NCBI GenBank assembly: GCA_903813345.2
Contig: CAIIXF020000003.1
Location: 16,258,931-16,322,930, forward strand
DNA from: Owenia fusiformis
Lineage: Eukaryota > Annelida > Polychaeta > Sabellida > Oweniidae
Reading direction: 5' to 3'
DNA length: 64,000 bases
A program made the translations under genes and the position numbers. Below the pieces are notes generated by a model. It was not told where the DNA came from. It saw only the letters and a program-made list of their open reading frames with translations, and made no database searches. This document shows positions 24,101-31,700 of the stretch, piece by piece. Positions within the stretch are counted from its first letter, which is position 1. Each line of letters begins with the position of its first letter.

Positions 24101-25256
24101 TGTGTTGATGTTATAACCCTTCACCCTACTGGTTGTCCTCTGTTCTGATAAACACAACAAAATAAATTTTAGTCAATTTCAATCATCAATGTAAGTTACA
24201 CACACAGTGTCAGTCACTCTAAATACGATTGCATCTGTTACATTCGCCTGTGTATAATGTCACATCGAATCAACATTAATATATTAACTATCTGTTGTAT
24301 AAAATCATGAACGTCATCATCAGTAAAATTCAGTTCTGTCAACCAGCAAAAAAATCAAAAATTTAAACCGGAAAAGGAGGCGGATGCCAAGTAATGCAAT
24401 GATTTCGACCCTTAATAAGCGTGTAACATGAATAAAACTCTGCATCGTACACTTTGACCCATCATATGTACCCTATATAGCACGCAGAAATATATTACCT
24501 TTGTACTTTTGACAAAATGTGGCTAAGATGTTGTCAGGTTTTGCAAATTACCATTTATCCAATATGGCTGCCCATAGGACCGAACAACATCCATAATATT
24601 TTTTTCCAAAACTAATTTCGAAATTGCCCTTTCGCTCAATATTATAATTTCAAATAATAGATGGATATATTTAGTATACGAATTATTGATATTTTGTTAA
24701 TTTTGGTGACACTGGATGTTTCAAAAAATTAAGCAAGTATTGGACTATATCGCGTAATAATATAAAGTAGTGCCAAATCGTGGCAGGTGCGATGACGTCA
24801 TCCAATACGCCATCTATCTACATACTTGTGTACACACCTGTAATCAAGTTGCAGAGTGGCCTGACTTATTATCATCAGACACCATAATCATAAAATTTAT
24901 GCCTAATTTCCATTGACGAAATTAGGCAGTCACTATTTGTTTTATTATATACCCTATACTGACTCTTGTCCCGTTTCCTCTGCGAAGGCCAAAAAGGCTT
25001 AGAAAGGCCCCTCCCCGGGTCCATTGTGAGCATTATAAGCTATGACGTCATCAGATGCTCAACAGAATTTTTTGCCTCTGAGACTCTCACTTGACAAATT
25101 CAATCGCGTTTAACACGCAGAATAGATTATCATAACACTTGAAATTACACAGACGTATTGAGCTTAGGGAACTTTATACACGTTGCTTATATTGTATCGT
25201 TCACTCACGTCTGTCATGGTGAACGGAGTTGATTTGAGTTTGTGCTCATCCTCCAT
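3092..25256 (-). CDS. AP1G1: Gamma-adaptin, AP-1 complex large subunit (5' part of gene, 8 exons, runs off left edge)
   Basis: This is the large subunit of the AP-1 clathrin adaptor, which sorts cargo at the trans-Golgi network and endosomes. Minus-strand exons are 25209-25256, 23055-22846, 12285-12161, 11413-11272, 10721-10625, 10303-10227, 5948-5853 and 3172-3092; all have AG/GT borders and join in frame to 292 residues. The peptide matches the N-terminal alpha-solenoid (adaptin_N) closely: [62 protein letters not shown] and [10 protein letters not shown]. These read closer to vertebrate AP1G1 than AP1G2. The hinge, ear and rest of the trunk must lie left of base 1. Odd point: the ATG at 25256 adds 19 residues before the Met (residue 20) that aligns with the start of human AP1G1. 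Family identity is very secure; the start choice is less so. Confidence 0.95.
3605..3735. mobile_element. MITE fragment, GTGGGTGCA family
   Basis: CCCAGCATTGAAGC, GGTGCTGTACCCAACTGAG and CCATTTGCACCAAACT match the reverse-complement body of the family. Ends not clear. AP1G1 intron 7. Confidence 0.5.
5003..5085. repeat. Short tandem repeat of GATTTTGGTAAAAA
   Basis: Four units of about 18-23 bases with the core GATTTTGGTAAAAA. AP1G1 intron 7. Confidence 0.75.
5288..5573. mobile_element. Probable hAT-like element, diverged
   Basis: TAGAGATGTCATGGA at the left and TCCGTGACACCTCTA at the right pair as inverted ends. Inside are TCGGAACACAGAAC and TTCTGTTCCGAG blocks like those of 33672-34303. 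Flanks CTATATTG and CTATTTCT could be a decayed 8-bp duplication. AP1G1 intron 7. Confidence 0.5.
5853..5948 (-). CDS. AP1G1: AP1G1 exon 7
   Basis: Residues 234-265: [19 protein letters not shown], then [13 protein letters not shown]. The acceptor GCTAG has a weak pyrimidine tract; the donor is GTGAGT. Confidence 0.94.
6798..6860. mobile_element. MITE fragment, GTGGGTGCA family
   Basis: CAGTGATCCCCCAGCATTGA and GTGCTGTACCCACTTGAGAT match one end of the family; the rest is missing. AP1G1 intron 6. Confidence 0.5.
7668..7876. mobile_element. Mariner-like MITE (TACGAGGG ends)
   Basis: Left TACGAGGGGTGATCAAAGT; right ACTTTTTGATGGACCCTCGTA, its near complement. TA at both ends fits Tc1/mariner target choice. 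About 209 bp with no coding. AP1G1 intron 6. Confidence 0.75.
10227..10303 (-). CDS. AP1G1: AP1G1 exon 6
   Basis: Residues 208-233: [19 protein letters not shown] and TLNHFRR. The acceptor is TTTCAG and the donor GTAAGT. Confidence 0.94.
10398..10521. mobile_element. MITE, ATGTCACCACC family, copy 1
   Basis: Starts ATGTCATCACCTGCCATTTG and ends CACTACTGGTGGTGACAT, so the ends are inverted repeats. Internal text (CCAATCGCAGAATCCTGT) recurs in the copies at 13331. In AP1G1 intron 5. Confidence 0.75.
10625..10721 (-). CDS. AP1G1: AP1G1 exon 5
   Basis: Residues 176-207 plus one base. It encodes [19 protein letters not shown] and LLNEKNH. The acceptor is TTGTAG and the donor GTAAAA. Confidence 0.95.
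11150..11250. repeat. Short tandem repeat of GATCCTATTTTGTAG
   Basis: Three diverged units with GATCCTATTTTGTAG and ACAAGACCCATAAG. AP1G1 intron 4, next to exon 4. Confidence 0.65.
11272..11413 (-). CDS. AP1G1: AP1G1 exon 4
   Basis: Codon 128 is completed to Asn, then residues to 175. It encodes [39 protein letters not shown]-type sequence (here [18 protein letters not shown]) and AYIKKK. The acceptor is TTCCAG and the donor GTAATT. Confidence 0.95.
11414..12160 (-). other. AP1G1: AP1G1 intron 3, with a GGTACC-rich segment
   Basis: Contains the MITE at 11462-11620. At about 11955-12120 short words GGTACC, TATGGTAC and GTACCATA recur on both strands, giving many small palindromes; source unknown. 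Confidence 0.75.
11462..11620. mobile_element. MITE, CTCAGTCACATTTG family, copy in AP1G1 intron 3
   Basis: Left end CCTCAATCATATTTGCTC and right end CAAATGTAACTGAAG are inverted repeats that continue inward (GGCGGCCATAG against GGTTGCCGTAG). Shares CATATTTCTCTCAATTTTGG with the copy at 29071-29230. Confidence 0.7.
12161..12285 (-). CDS. AP1G1: AP1G1 exon 3
   Basis: Residues 87-127 plus two bases of codon 128. It encodes [20 protein letters not shown] and [13 protein letters not shown]. The acceptor is TTTTAG and the donor GTAAGA. Confidence 0.95.
12327..12530. mobile_element. MITE, CAGTGATCTCCC / GTGGGTGCA family
   Basis: Left end AGTGTTCCCCTCAG and right end GGGAGATCACTG are imperfect inverted repeats. 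The inside carries repeated AAGTGGGTGCA units and TTTTTCTCATTTTCAAGTGG. In AP1G1 intron 2 just past exon 3. Confidence 0.65.
13199..13431. mobile_element. MITE, ATGTCACCACC family, two copies in tandem
   Basis: Two elements head-to-tail, 13199-13310 and 13331-13431. Each starts ATGTCACCACCTGCCATTTG and ends TTTTGGTGGTGACA or similar. The 20-base gap contains AAGGCATCAGCCTGCAAA, also seen in related form before the first copy, suggesting insertion of one unit near another. Confidence 0.75.
13885..14127. repeat. Diverged tandem duplication of about 130 bp
   Basis: The block TTGCTAACCATAATATCCTC... to GCATAAAATGACATATAT is repeated at a spacing of about 130 (ATCCTCCATC at 13901 and 14031). The copies differ at several sites. 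In AP1G1 intron 2. Confidence 0.8.
14971..15050. mobile_element. MITE fragment, GTGGGTGCA family
   Basis: CAGTGATCTCCCTAGCATTA, GCAGCACCCACCTCAAAAT and TTGCATCCACTTGAAAATGA match the reverse-complement body; the far end is not found. AP1G1 intron 2. Confidence 0.55.
15871..15922. mobile_element. MITE fragment, CTCAGTCACATTTG family
   Basis: TTTGGGAAGCTACGGCCACT and GATCAAATGTGACTGAG match the right half of the family only. AP1G1 intron 2. Confidence 0.55.
16890..20150. mobile_element. Foldback-type element: about 0.8-0.9-kb inverted arms around a tandem array
   Basis: Left arm about 16890-17780, right arm about 19430-20150 read in reverse. Matching blocks, in order from the outside: ACTCCAGTAAAA; AATAAATGAAAAAATTGCAA; AAAATCTAGAAAA with TAAGTAGTGGAA; TTTTATGAGGGGGTA; GTCAATTGGTTACCAT with GCAACA; GGTGAGTC and GGTTGCCATAGTAACACA. 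The arms have diverged, so it is not recent. The loop is the degenerate array at 17800-19400. It lies in AP1G1 intron 2. Confidence 0.75.
17800..19400. repeat. Degenerate tandem array, unit like GACTCTGGAGGCTGTACCAT
   Basis: Dozens of diverged copies of a roughly 20-30-base unit with the core TAGACTCTGGAGGCTGTACC, spaced irregularly. A higher-order copy is visible at the left side: blocks starting near 17795 and 17992 share GTGATTCTTGACATCTTAGA and following text. It forms the loop of the foldback element. No open frame crosses it. Confidence 0.8.
22144..22302. mobile_element. Probable relative of the TACAGTAAAACCTG MITE
   Basis: TACAGTAAGACCTGTTTAATC at about 22142 and an ACAGGTTTTCTATATCG right end, with AGCAGGTGTTCACATTTC inside. 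The ends are less clear than at 39336-39456. AP1G1 intron 2. Confidence 0.4.
22846..23055 (-). CDS. AP1G1: AP1G1 exon 2
   Basis: Residues 17-86. It carries the conserved gamma-adaptin N-terminus ([15 protein letters not shown], then [16 protein letters not shown] and FPAHFGQ). The acceptor is TTGTAG and the donor GTAAAG. The Met at residue 20 aligns with the usual family start. Confidence 0.95.
23555..23943. mobile_element. Foldback MITE with long arms (AGTCCATTTCACTG ends)
   Basis: Starts AGTCCATTTCACTG, then AGTGCGTCAGTAAAA; ends TTTTACTGACGCACT then CAGTGAAATGGACT. The pairing continues inward (TGCAATAATATATGGAAAA and ATGAATGACATTTGTATAT on both arms), so arms are well over 100 bases each. 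A CTA triplet borders each end, which would fit a 3-bp duplication as in PIF/Harbinger elements. It lies in AP1G1 intron 1. Confidence 0.72.
24789..25056. promoter_or_regulatory. Two further CRE palindromes in AP1G1 intron 1
   Basis: TGACGTCA at 24793-24800 and 25043-25050, both followed by TC. With 25310 and 25348 they make four perfect sites in about 560 bases around the first exon. Confidence 0.45.
25209..25256 (-). CDS. AP1G1: AP1G1 exon 1 (candidate start exon)
   Basis: Codes for [16 protein letters not shown] and ends at a strong donor (GTGAGT). It joins phase 0 to exon 2. It has no counterpart in human AP1G1, so it may instead be 5'UTR with translation starting at Met20 in exon 2. The reading frame is open through the junction. 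Confidence 0.7.
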
Positions 25257-25450
25257 TTTTCTGTTTTTCGTCTGCGCAGTGATGATGCGGGTAATAGAAC
25301 TTGCAATTGTGACGTCAGCTGGCAATAGTTCAAATGTATATTCCCGCTGACGTCACATTTGAGGGAATATAACTTTCCGAGGGAAATAGTAAATCTATTT
25401 CGGAAACGTGACTAGGTATTGACCAATCAGGATTAGTGTTACATATTGGG
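25257..25450 (-). promoter_or_regulatory. AP1G1: AP1G1 proximal upstream region with two CRE palindromes
   Basis: The perfect palindrome TGACGTCA occurs at 25310-25317 and 25348-25355, within 100 bases upstream of the candidate ATG. This is the consensus for CREB/ATF-type bZIP factors. A TGCGCA core (NRF1-like half) lies near 25274. The transcription start is not known, so promoter function is inferred from position. Confidence 0.5.
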
Positions 25451-26153
25451 TATATAATAATGAACAATATATATTCAAAATATTTGTAAGGTGTGCCTAT
25501 CCTGGCTTCATTTTCAATAACTAAAATTTTCTTTAACTTTACTAGTCAGTTTCCATTTTCTTCATCCTGGATTTAACATAAAAATTATATTCAATTTCAG
25601 ATAGTTTATTTATAATTACACATAGGTACAGTACATAAATTACAACTCATTTTTACACTTGTAACTTCCAGGGTTGACTTAGTGTATCTCTAGTCTCCTT
25701 TTGGTTACATCTTCAAAATTACAGCACGATAACCCAAATGTGATTGTGCCACATCCCCCCCACAGGCCGTAATAAATCACAAGCCAATTCCTTGCATATA
25801 CCCCCATAACATTAGGTGTGTACATGGTACAGGTGATCACAAAGCACAATCACTCACATATTTTATGTTCACATATACAACGTATCCGTTGACTAAAACA
25901 ATGGTAAAAATGTCTGCTAAATTGTCAGTGATGCAGTTTCAGTGCAAAGATGTTGATTGGATGGTTGATATATCAATAATAAAAACAAATGATTTTTAAA
26001 TCTTGCATAACATTAGGAATTATGACAGAACCGCAACGACACAAAATGACATGGAAATTTGTCTTCCCAGCCAAATATAATTACAGTTACTAACAGCCAT
26101 CAATTTATTGATTCTGAATCATCTCCTAAATTCAAAGAAATCAAATTAAAGAA

Positions 26154-26361
26154 CAGGCCCCTAGCCAGGGTGGTGCTCAGAGTTCAGGCGAACCCCCCCC
26201 CCCCCCGGCCAAAAATTCTTTCAAAATCATGCAGTTTTTCATCATTTTGAGCACTTCTCAAATGATTTTAGCCATATTTGTGCCAAAATTGTCAAATGTA
26301 AACCCCCCCTGGAAATTTTTGAAAACTGAACCCCCCTTGGCAAATCCTGGCTACGGGCCTG
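26154..26361. mobile_element. MITE with CAGGCCCCTAGCCAGG ends
   Basis: Left CAGGCCCCTAGCCAGG, right CCTGGCTACGGGCCTG. Runs of C (up to 14) occur at three places inside. These ends resemble hAT-type MITEs; no clear target duplication is seen. Intergenic, between DNAJA2 and AP1G1. Confidence 0.7.
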
Positions 26362-27499
26362 AAGAATGTACTATGTTTGTCAAGTTAAAATTGTCTCTGG
26401 TTAAAGCTTACTTTGATATAATGGCTAACACGGCTCATGATCCAGATGATGTATGGTACAACATGTAGAGATAAAACAATTTGATCTAGTCTGTTTCACA
26501 AATCAACTATTTCAATGTCAAAGGGGCACTTGAAAAATACCTATGCAATCCAATGTTAACTTTCCCCAGTTTCAATAAAATCAGACTTCAACAGAGCTTG
26601 AAATCGTTTGAAAGAACACTTTCTCGAGACTAGAAAATGCATGATTTCAAAGCAGTTGGAATAGAGTTTATGTATACATTTCACAGACTACAACTAGAGG
26701 AAGAATCAGAGGCGAAAAACTTTTATAAATGATTGGTCAAGTGAAGTATCTTTGTCTTAGATCTTCTGAAAATATCAAAGGCGCTTATTTTTTTGAGTTG
26801 GTCATTTACTCATTTTATCATCAGATACTGATACAGTAAAATCTCTGATAACTACACGGGTGTTAAAACCTGAATATACCATGAGCACATGCTTTGAGGA
26901 TCCGCGTTCTTTGAACCTACTGCCGAGCACACTTATACATTAAGACCCGTTACACAGTCATGATACCGCCGAGCAAGCTCATTGCATCATCGGGTCTGCT
27001 TTACCCCCGTGTAACTTCATCATCTGATATAAGATTTTTTTTGAGATAATATATTTGTAATAGTGAAGGACACATTGCCTGCAGTTTGCTCATTCACAAT
27101 ATTGACCACTTTTTAAATCCTAAATTACAATTAATTCTGTGGATAAAACACCCAAATATTCTATTTCTATTGAAGAGGATGTTACAGCTTGAAAAAAATG
27201 AGCAATTTGGAAAATGCTCAAAATATAAAATCCTATAACAGGCCCCTGTAATCCTTACTCATTCTTTTCTGCCACAGGAATATGTATGGATTGGGGTAGA
27301 GGGGGCTAGTGCAAGACTAAACATTGTGTAGACATGTCAAATTTTCCCAAGATGACTCAATGGGTATTTACAGGAGGTAAGCAAAGGGCCGAGAGCTAAT
27401 CAAGAATAATACCAGCCATTGGCAGCCAAGCAATAAATATTTAATAAAAGACAATTCATTCTATGTTTTCTAGAAAAACACAATTGCTTATAGACACAG

Positions 27500-27757
27500 C
27501 AGTGTTCCCATCAGGATTTTTCTCAAATGGGTGCAACAGTTTAATAGTTTAATTTTCACTTCACTTCACAATTGGTCAATGAAAATAATATGCCTATTTT
27601 ATGATTTTTCTCATATTCAAGTGGGTGCAAATTCCTTTTCAACTAGGTGCATATCCATTTCAAGTGGATGCAAATTGCTTTTCAACAAGGTGCATACCCA
27701 TTTCAAAACCTCAAGTGGGTGCAGCACTCATTTGATCTAATGCTGGGGAGATTACTG
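27500..27757. mobile_element. MITE, GTGGGTGCA family, expanded copy
   Basis: Starts CAGTGTTCCCATCAGGA and ends GGGGAGATTACTG. It has five or six GTGGGTGCA-type units, more than other copies. Downstream of DNAJA2. Confidence 0.65.
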
Positions 27758-28586
27758 AAGCCATAGAATCTGCAACCAAAGCTACAGGCTATCTTGAATA
27801 CATAATATTACTCAGACTCAGCCTAAATAAACATAAATAAATAAGTTCCATCATTCATACCAAGGAAAGTATAAAGGCATGAAATACAAAACATCTATCA
27901 AAGAACAGTATTAGTTTCAGTGAAAATGGATTGTGAAATTATTTTCATACACTACCAAGATATTATCAAATGTGTCATAACAACTATAAATAATATTTCT
28001 GATGCCATCATTTCGATGTATAGTGACATCTCCTTCTCCATCAGCTAGTAAATGTTCCATTGTTTCCATATTTTTCATTGGTATTATTTTTCCTAACCAT
28101 TTCATGTTGATTGTTGCATCATTAGTTTTTAAGGTAACTACATCAATATTTTAATTCCCATACGTATGATATCCTTTAAATTCTGTGTATTTAGTCTTAT
28201 TTATTTCAAAGCAAAAATATGCTGATTCTCATCTTGTGTTCTTTGGTGGTCATTAAGTCTTGTAACAACAATCACATTCCTCCCATATAACTTGGGTTCT
28301 TCTGTGCTATCATCGAACATATCTCTACAACAATTCTTAACACTGCACATTGTCTTTTGTGAATGCTGTCTGTTTTACTCTGAAAACTATTTCTGTGTAC
28401 GAATAAATAAGCACACTGTTCAAGAATGTGCATAATTTGATGCACAGCATCATGTAAGCTGAATATGCACAAATTGCATACACAGTACAAACTGTTTGAT
28501 ATTACTTTTGATACAGTTCCTGTTAATGGTGTGTTCAAGTTTTTACTGTCATTAGTATGCAGCTTATTGGTGTTGGTGGTAATTAT

Positions 28587-28772
28587 TTATTGGTGAGCAC
28601 ATTGGACACGTGGTCCTTGACCATCATTATCGTCATCGGAGTCCTCGTCATAAGCGTTCGAATTTGATGCTCCACCCCGTGTAGGGTCAATGTCAGTTAA
28701 GTTCACTTCTTCAACATCTTCACCGACTGGGATCTCTATTTTTGGCCTAGGTGGCAGCAATTTTTCTAATTT
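28587..28772 (-). CDS. DNAJA2: DNAJA2 exon 10 (C-terminal tail with CAAX box)
   Basis: Residues 361-421 and the stop: [20 protein letters not shown], an acidic stretch (EDSDDDND) and the terminal VQCAHQ. The last four residues fit a farnesylation signal. The acceptor is TTTCAG. Confidence 0.96.
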   Translation of the reverse strand, partial: KLEKLLPPRPKIEIPVGEDVEEVNLTDIDPTRGGASNSNAYDEDSDDDNDGQGPRVQCAHQ

Positions 28773-31700
28773 CTGAAACAGAAAAATGTTTTTGTGTTAT
28801 TCTTAACAACTTTGTTTTTCTACAACATGATAAACTGATGTGTTTATCAATTCTGCATATATGTATTTCAGATGACATTTTCATATTAGCTCAAGGGGCT
28901 GGATTAATAATTCATTATTTATCAAATAATACTATTAATTAAGTATTGATTTTATCCAACTCTGGCCAGATTTTTTCCAGTCTGTGCCAGACCTAGAACG
29001 AATGGAATAAAGAAGCTATTACAGACAATGCATTCTTCCAAACAACAGAAAATTTTGGTACAACTAAAGCTTCAGTCACATTTGCTCCACGGCCACCATA
29101 GCTTCACAAAATCAATACAGAAAATCGACATTATACTGCTTGTCCCTTATAATATTTTTGCTGCATATTTCTCTCGAAATTGGGAAGCTATGACCACCAT
29201 ACAGTTGTCAAGATCAAATATGACTGAGGTATAACTGAAGAAAATTTCCTTGAACTTAATGAAACTACTCTCTGGAGAGTTAATATTATATGGCCTACCT
29301 TTAAGTTGCCTTCCACTGCAAAACTGTTTTCTGGGAATTTCACGTCAAACTTGATAAATAAGTTTCCCTTTTCATATGGATTCCTATACATAGGCATACC
29401 TTCCCCATATACAACTTTTACGTCTCCTGCAAATAGTCAAACAAAAAATTAATATATATGATTATTCTGTGCATTTATGTTTTTCAATGCATACTTGCAC
29501 TTTTTGATCATGAATTAAATATACATGTATTTAAGAAAACATAAAATTTACAAACACGTTACCTTTGCACTCATCGACAAGAAATAATGTACAGAAGGTA
29601 CAGTGAGAAAATCATGACATAGTCATACATATATAACATTTTCTACCTCAAAATAGTTAAATTCTACTTCAAGTTCAAACACAAAAGATGTTTAGATTCA
29701 TTTGGGATCAATAAGATCGTAACACCATAGTTACCATTAAATCATCTATAATAGTCAAAGGAAGTCTACCAATGAGAATACAGGGTGATAAACATACCAG
29801 GTATTATAACTTTTCCGGGTGGACTTTTAATGACTAAATCTCTTACCAGGTTTTATAACTTTTCCGGGTGGACTTTTAATGACTAAATCTCTAACCAGGT
29901 TTTATAACTTTTTTGGGTGGACTTTTAATGACTTAAAATCTCTTACCAGGTTTTATAACTTTTCCAGGTGGACTTTTAATGACTAAATCTCTGCCATCTA
30001 ATTGTTTCACTGTAAAGTTAAATCCACATAGCGCCTCTGTCAGTCCTATAGTGTATGAACAAGTCAAGTCATTCCCTTTGCGCTCAAATGTATCATGTTC
30101 TTTGGCTTCTAGCACTATGATGACATCCCCTGCTTCAACATTGGGCTGTAAAAAGACAAATAAATTACACTTATATTGAAATAGTTTTCAACATTCTAAT
30201 CAATTTTTTGATATTCTGACTGAGTTTTGATATAATCATTATATTTTCTTGGGAGGCAAAATGAAAATTGAATTAAATTGGTTGATTAAATTTGTTGACT
30301 GATATGTCATAAAAATTTGGGAGATTTCAAACCAGAACAACGGCAACGCCAAAGCGTAGCAAACCCCATCGAACAGAAATGGCTGGCATTTTTACAAACG
30401 AATAGCAAATATCATAAAACAACACACCAGAAAGGCCACCATTTTCAAAATGGTTGCTCACTAGCCAAGTTGTCATCAGAAGAAATAATATGCTTTTCAG
30501 TAGCCACCTCTAAAATTTTTGAAAAAATCGCACACATACTTGTAAAATAACACACATAAAAATGGTGGCCATTTTTCAAAATGGCCGACTACTCCCCAAA
30601 GTTTTATTAGACAATGTGCCATCCTTAAAGTATTCACATATCAAATATGAACAAAATTGCTCCACTACTTTTCGAGTTATAGTAAAATACGTTAAAATGG
30701 CGGCCATTTTTCAAAAAAATTTTCAAAATGGCCGCCTTCTACCAAAAGTGTCATAGGACAGTGTGCCATGCTTATAGTATTCACATACCAAATATGAACA
30801 AAATCGCTCCACTACTTTTCGAGTTATAGTAAAATACGTTAAAATGGCGGCCATTTTTCAATGTACAATGTGTACAATGCTTATAGTATTCACATACCAA
30901 ATATGAACAAAATCGCTCCACTATTTTTTGAGTTATAGCAAAAATCGTAAAATGACGAGTAAAGGCCGCCATTTTTCAAGATGGCTGCCATGTGCTTCTT
31001 TAATATCTACATTTGTAGCATTATTAATGTCCTTTATAATTTTTTTACATTTAAACATATTGATATAACAGTTTTACATGTTGCACCTAAATTACTGTAA
31101 AATGGCCGCCATTTTGAAACGAGTGGCCATTTTGAAAATCGGCTTTCGAGCAGAACCTCTACCCCCATAAGGTATATGTGTACAAAATATGAACAAAATC
31201 GGGCCAACGGTATTTGAGTTATTGCCCGGACGGACGGAGGCGTTCCCTATATCCCTCCGAACTTCGTTCGATGGGATAATAACATTGATGATCAAATGAT
31301 CAAAAAGACGATGTAAAATGCCCAGTGATCTCCCAAGGTTTTTTTCTCCCTAGAATGCTCAAAATCCTCAATATTTCACCCTTTAGCAGTTTGCAAACAG
31401 ATTTTGAACAGAATATAATCTTCAGATTTTCTGGATTCAGCATCCAGTTGTTGTAATGTTGGGGAAATCATGGATACCATATCAAAAGCCAATGTAAAAT
31501 GTAGTTTATGGATTCCATTCTCTTACCATTTGATCCCCCTCTCCTCTGAATGGTATTTTCTGTCCATCTTTCATACCCTTATCTACATGAACCTCAAGAA
31601 TCTTGGTCTCATCAGACACTTTCTTGCCTTTACATTCCTTACACCGGTCTTTGTCATTGATAGTTTCTCCTGTAATGGCAAAATCATTTGATCTGATGAA

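Larger units (their letters stand above)
23056..25208 (-). other. AP1G1: AP1G1 intron 1
   Basis: Foldback MITE at 23555-23943 and CRE palindromes at 24793 and 25043; otherwise nothing recognised. Confidence 0.8.
25451..28586. other. DNAJA2 3' region to AP1G1 upstream region
   Basis: Includes the DNAJA2 3'UTR of unknown length, the CAGGCCCCTAGCCAGG MITE (26154), the expanded GTGGGTGCA MITE (27500) and no extra gene. A minus-strand AATAAA lies at 28205-28200. Confidence 0.7.
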
